From Marinobacter halotolerans (GTDB taxonomy: Bacteria; Pseudomonadota; Gammaproteobacteria; Pseudomonadales; Oleiphilaceae), in assembly GCF_008795985.1 (NCBI RefSeq), contig NZ_VMHP01000002.1:248001-312000 (forward strand): a DNA stretch of 64,000 bases, in the 5' to 3' direction. Below are positions 62,097 to 64,000 of this stretch, piece by piece; the first letter of the stretch is position 1, and each line of letters starts with the position of its first letter. The position numbers were made by a program, and so were the translations under genes. The notes under the pieces were generated by a model that did no database searches, had not been told where the DNA came from, and was given only the letters and a program-made list of their open reading frames with translations.

Positions 62097-63166
62097 TGAA
62101 ACCTGAATTGACGCTGCAGTTGATGGATACCCACGCCGGCGGGGATGTAAGCCGTATCGTGACCGGTGGCATATGCGAGCTTCCGGGATCGACCGTGCGG
62201 GCCCAGATGGAATATCTGCGGGATGAGGCCGACGGTCTGCGCAGGTTGTTGCTGGAAGAACCCTATGGTCTGCCGGAAATGTCCGTTGACCTGCTGGTGC
62301 CGGCAACTGACCCGGAAGCCGTAGCCGGATACATCATCATGGAAGTGATGGGGTATCCGATATATTCCGGCTCGAACACTATTTGCACGGCTACTGCCGT
62401 GCTGGAAGCGGGTATTGTGCCCAAGCGTGAAGGTTGGCAGAGCTTCGTGCTGGAGGCTCCCGCAGGTCTCGTCAATATTGATGCATTGGTGCGCGATAAT
62501 GTGGTGGAAGCCGTCACCTGCGGCGGGCTACCCAGCTATATCGATACCTATCAGGCCACTATTCATGTTCCGTCTGTGGGTGATGTGACCTACAGCGTGG
62601 CCTACAGTGGTGGTTTCTACGCGCTGGTGGATGCAACCAGCCTGGGATTCTCGCTGACGCTGGAGGAAGAGCGCAGGCTCAGCGACTGCGCCTATCATAT
62701 TGTTGAAGCCATAAAGGCTGAGCGCGGTTTTTCCCATTACACGCTGGGCGATGTCGGGCCGTTGCCATTTCTTCATTTTATGGGGCCTGTTGAGCAGTTG
62801 TCCGATCACTCCTACCGCTCCCGGTCTGCGACCTACGTTCACCCGGGAGTGATCTGCCGCAGCACAACGGGCACGGGCACGTCCGCAAGACTTGCCCTGA
62901 TGCACTACGAGGGCCTGATCAACCCCGGTGATCGCCTGGAAACGGTTTCTCTACGAAAAACCAAATTCATCGGCGAGTTCACCGGGGTGCGTCAGGAAGG
63001 CGCCCATCAGGTGGTGGAAAACAACATCACCGGCAAAAGCTATGTGCTGAGCCGCGGCGACATCATCGTCAACTGCGATGACCCGATGGTGGAATGTGGC
63101 GGACTGACACACATCCTAACCGACGAGATCCGAGCCAAAGCCGAGGCTGCTCCCGACTCGACCTGA
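62096..63166 (+). CDS. Proline racemase-family protein with Ser/Thr at both catalytic positions
   Basis: 356 residues of the proline racemase fold (LMDTHAGGDVSRIVTGG at the start, MGYPIYSGSNTICTATAVLEAG, CRSTTGTGTSARLALMH, IGEFTGVRQEG). In the two catalytic loops the first position, a Cys in proline racemase, is Ser91 and the second is Thr268. Proline racemase uses Cys/Cys, some hydroxyproline epimerases Ser/Cys and trans-3-hydroxyproline dehydratases Cys/Thr. The Ser/Thr pair suggests a dehydratase-like or altered reaction. Co-translated with the MDR enzyme; its end overlaps ilvM by 51 bases. Confidence 0.8.
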   Translation: MKPELTLQLMDTHAGGDVSRIVTGGICELPGSTVRAQMEYLRDEADGLRRLLLEEPYGLPEMSVDLLVPATDPEAVAGYIIMEVMGYPIYSGSNTICTATAVLEAGIVPKREGWQSFVLEAPAGLVNIDALVRDNVVEAVTCGGLPSYIDTYQATIHVPSVGDVTYSVAYSGGFYALVDATSLGFSLTLEEERRLSDCAYHIVEAIKAERGFSHYTLGDVGPLPFLHFMGPVEQLSDHSYRSRSATYVHPGVICRSTTGTGTSARLALMHYEGLINPGDRLETVSLRKTKFIGEFTGVRQEGAHQVVENNITGKSYVLSRGDIIVNCDDPMVECGGLTHILTDEIRAKAEAAPDST

Positions 63167-63436
63167 ACCTCCGGGCAAGGCGACGCTGGCCACGGTGTGC
63201 AGTTTTTCGAGTTGGGATTGCAGCATGCCGATGGGTCGCGTGCCCTCCAGCGTCAGCTCGATATCGAGTTGGTCGCCGACGCTTTCGACCGCCATGCGGG
63301 CAATGCGAAAGCCGCGGATACGAATCACCTGGCAGAGCCGCTCCAGTGCCGCTGCTTCCGAGTCCATGCGGCAGTTGAGGGTGTGGCTGGCCGGGGACTG
63401 CCCGGGCCGGCTGTCCGATTGGCATTGGGGCTTCAT
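63116..63436 (-). CDS. ilvM: Acetolactate synthase small subunit IlvM
   Basis: 106 residues. The ACT-like domain is in HTLNCRMDSEAAALERLCQVIRIRGFRIARMAVE, and LDIELTLEGTRPIGMLQSQLEKLHTV completes it. This is the regulatory subunit of acetolactate synthase isozyme II. The ATG at 63,436 follows GGAG and overlaps the ilvG stop by four bases. The C-terminus is longer than usual because the end overlaps the convergent proline racemase-family gene by 51 bases. Confidence 0.88.
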   Translation of the reverse strand: MKPQCQSDSRPGQSPASHTLNCRMDSEAAALERLCQVIRIRGFRIARMAVESVGDQLDIELTLEGTRPIGMLQSQLEKLHTVASVALPGGSGRVGSSLGFGSDLVG

Positions 63437-64000
63437 GCGATCTGCTCCTTGATAGGTCGGCTGGTACGTCTGGATTCATCGATCATGTCGGTGTTTGTGG
63501 CGCCAGGCCGGACAATAGGCCAGACGTTGTCTTCCCGATCGACGGCAACATGCAACAGCATGGGGCCGTTGTAGGCGAGAATGGTCTCGATGCCACGGCG
63601 GATCTGGTCGGTGCGTTCGATCTTCAGTGCCGGGATATCGAAGGCCCGGGCCATGGCCACGAAGTCGGGGTTGTCGTCCAGGTTTATCTGACTTTCCCGG
63701 TTGTTGTAGAACAGCTCCTGCTGCTGGCGGACCATGCCCAGGCACTGGTTGTCCATGACGATCAGTTTTACCGGCAGGTTGTAACGGCGGATGGTAGCCA
63801 GTTCCTGAGCGTTCATCATGAACGAGCCATCCCCGGTGACGTTGATGACGGTGTTGTTGCGATCCGCAAATTGGGCGCCGATGGCTGCGGGCAGGCCGAA
63901 GCCCATGGTGCCCAGGCCGCCGCTGGTAAGATGGTGGCGCGGGTGATCGAAGTCGTAGTGCTGGGCCACCCACATCTGGTGCTGGCCAACGTCGCAGGCG
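63433..64000 (-). CDS. ilvG: Acetolactate synthase large subunit IlvG, C-terminal part (cut by window edge)
   Basis: About 188 residues at the C-terminus of a ThDP-dependent acetolactate synthase: DVGQHQMWVAQHYDFDHPRHHLTSGGLGTMGFGLPAAIGAQ, VTGDGSFMMNAQELATIRRYNLPVKLIVMDNQCLGMVRQQQELFY (GDG...N is the ThDP-Mg motif), and PIVRPGATNTDMIDE. It condenses pyruvate into acetolactate for branched-chain amino acid synthesis. The frame continues beyond 64,000. Coupled to ilvM by a four-base overlap. Confidence 0.93.
   Translation of the reverse strand, partial: ACDVGQHQMWVAQHYDFDHPRHHLTSGGLGTMGFGLPAAIGAQFADRNNTVINVTGDGSFMMNAQELATIRRYNLPVKLIVMDNQCLGMVRQQQELFYNNRESQINLDDNPDFVAMARAFDIPALKIERTDQIRRGIETILAYNGPMLLHVAVDREDNVWPIVRPGATNTDMIDESRRTSRPIKEQIA

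Overview
The window reads as chromosomal DNA of a moderately GC-rich, aerobic marine gammaproteobacterium, most likely Marinobacter or a close relative. This is an inference from protein styles (DUF6279 and DUF4397 lipoproteins, a PEP-CTERM protein, the YeeN-type YebC protein, IlvG/IlvM at the edge, 5'-nucleotidase of the marine lipoprotein type) and not from a marker gene. There are no rRNA, tRNA, CRISPR, prophage or insertion-sequence features that I can see; gene density is high and most genes are metabolic or envelope functions.

Layout. 1-7,314: start of an M48 lipoprotein protease, a membrane fatty-acid desaturase, a D-2-hydroxyacid dehydrogenase, an aminotransferase followed by a small CPXCG protein and a DUF1439 lipoprotein, a tartrate/malate-type dehydrogenase, a stand-alone EAL protein and a small membrane protein. 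7,328-13,157: a LysR regulator divergent from a five-gene set (acyl-CoA dehydrogenase, SDR, ACAD10/11-type phosphotransferase, histidine phosphatase, SDR) that looks like a kinase-assisted route for hydroxyacyl-CoA. 13,162-24,769: lipoproteins, PBP4-type carboxypeptidase, a double glutaredoxin-fold protein, two aldo/keto reductases, a GFA protein, a PQQ sugar dehydrogenase, and a second desaturase divergent from an AraC-type regulator.

24,817-32,743 is an iron region, all on the minus strand: a TonB-dependent receptor, FhuB, FhuD, FhuC and an exporter-fold ABC protein, with Fur-box-like sites in front of three transcription units. 32,765-45,262 holds YaiI, a secreted histidine phosphatase, a DUF533 protein, a 2-oxoacid dehydrogenase E1-alpha/E1-beta/E2 operon whose E2 lacks a recognisable subunit-binding domain, a PCu(A)C copper chaperone, a 5'-nucleotidase that has lost its leader, a 656-residue orphan with a possible papain-like Q/C/H/N arrangement, an Asp/Glu racemase and a Kef-type antiporter.

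45,300-64,000: catalase-peroxidase KatG, a fibro-slime/PEP-CTERM surface protein behind a sigma-54-like promoter, ketopantoate-reductase-like and SDR enzymes, a CPBP protease, a transporter, ArfB with DUF2007 and a zinc-ribbon methyltransferase, a phospholipase D protein, a compact Ser/Thr kinase - PP2C phosphatase - FHA operon, a glutamine amidotransferase, YebC/YeeN, an SRPBCC protein, an oxidoreductase coupled to an unusual proline-racemase-family protein, and the C-terminal part of IlvG with IlvM.

The most interesting material is the ACAD11-like split system, the orphan 656-residue protein, the iron-regulated ABC exporter, the reduced-CHASE2 kinase module, the sigma-54/PEP-CTERM pairing and the leaderless nucleotidase. 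All functions are from reading the sequence; no database search was run.
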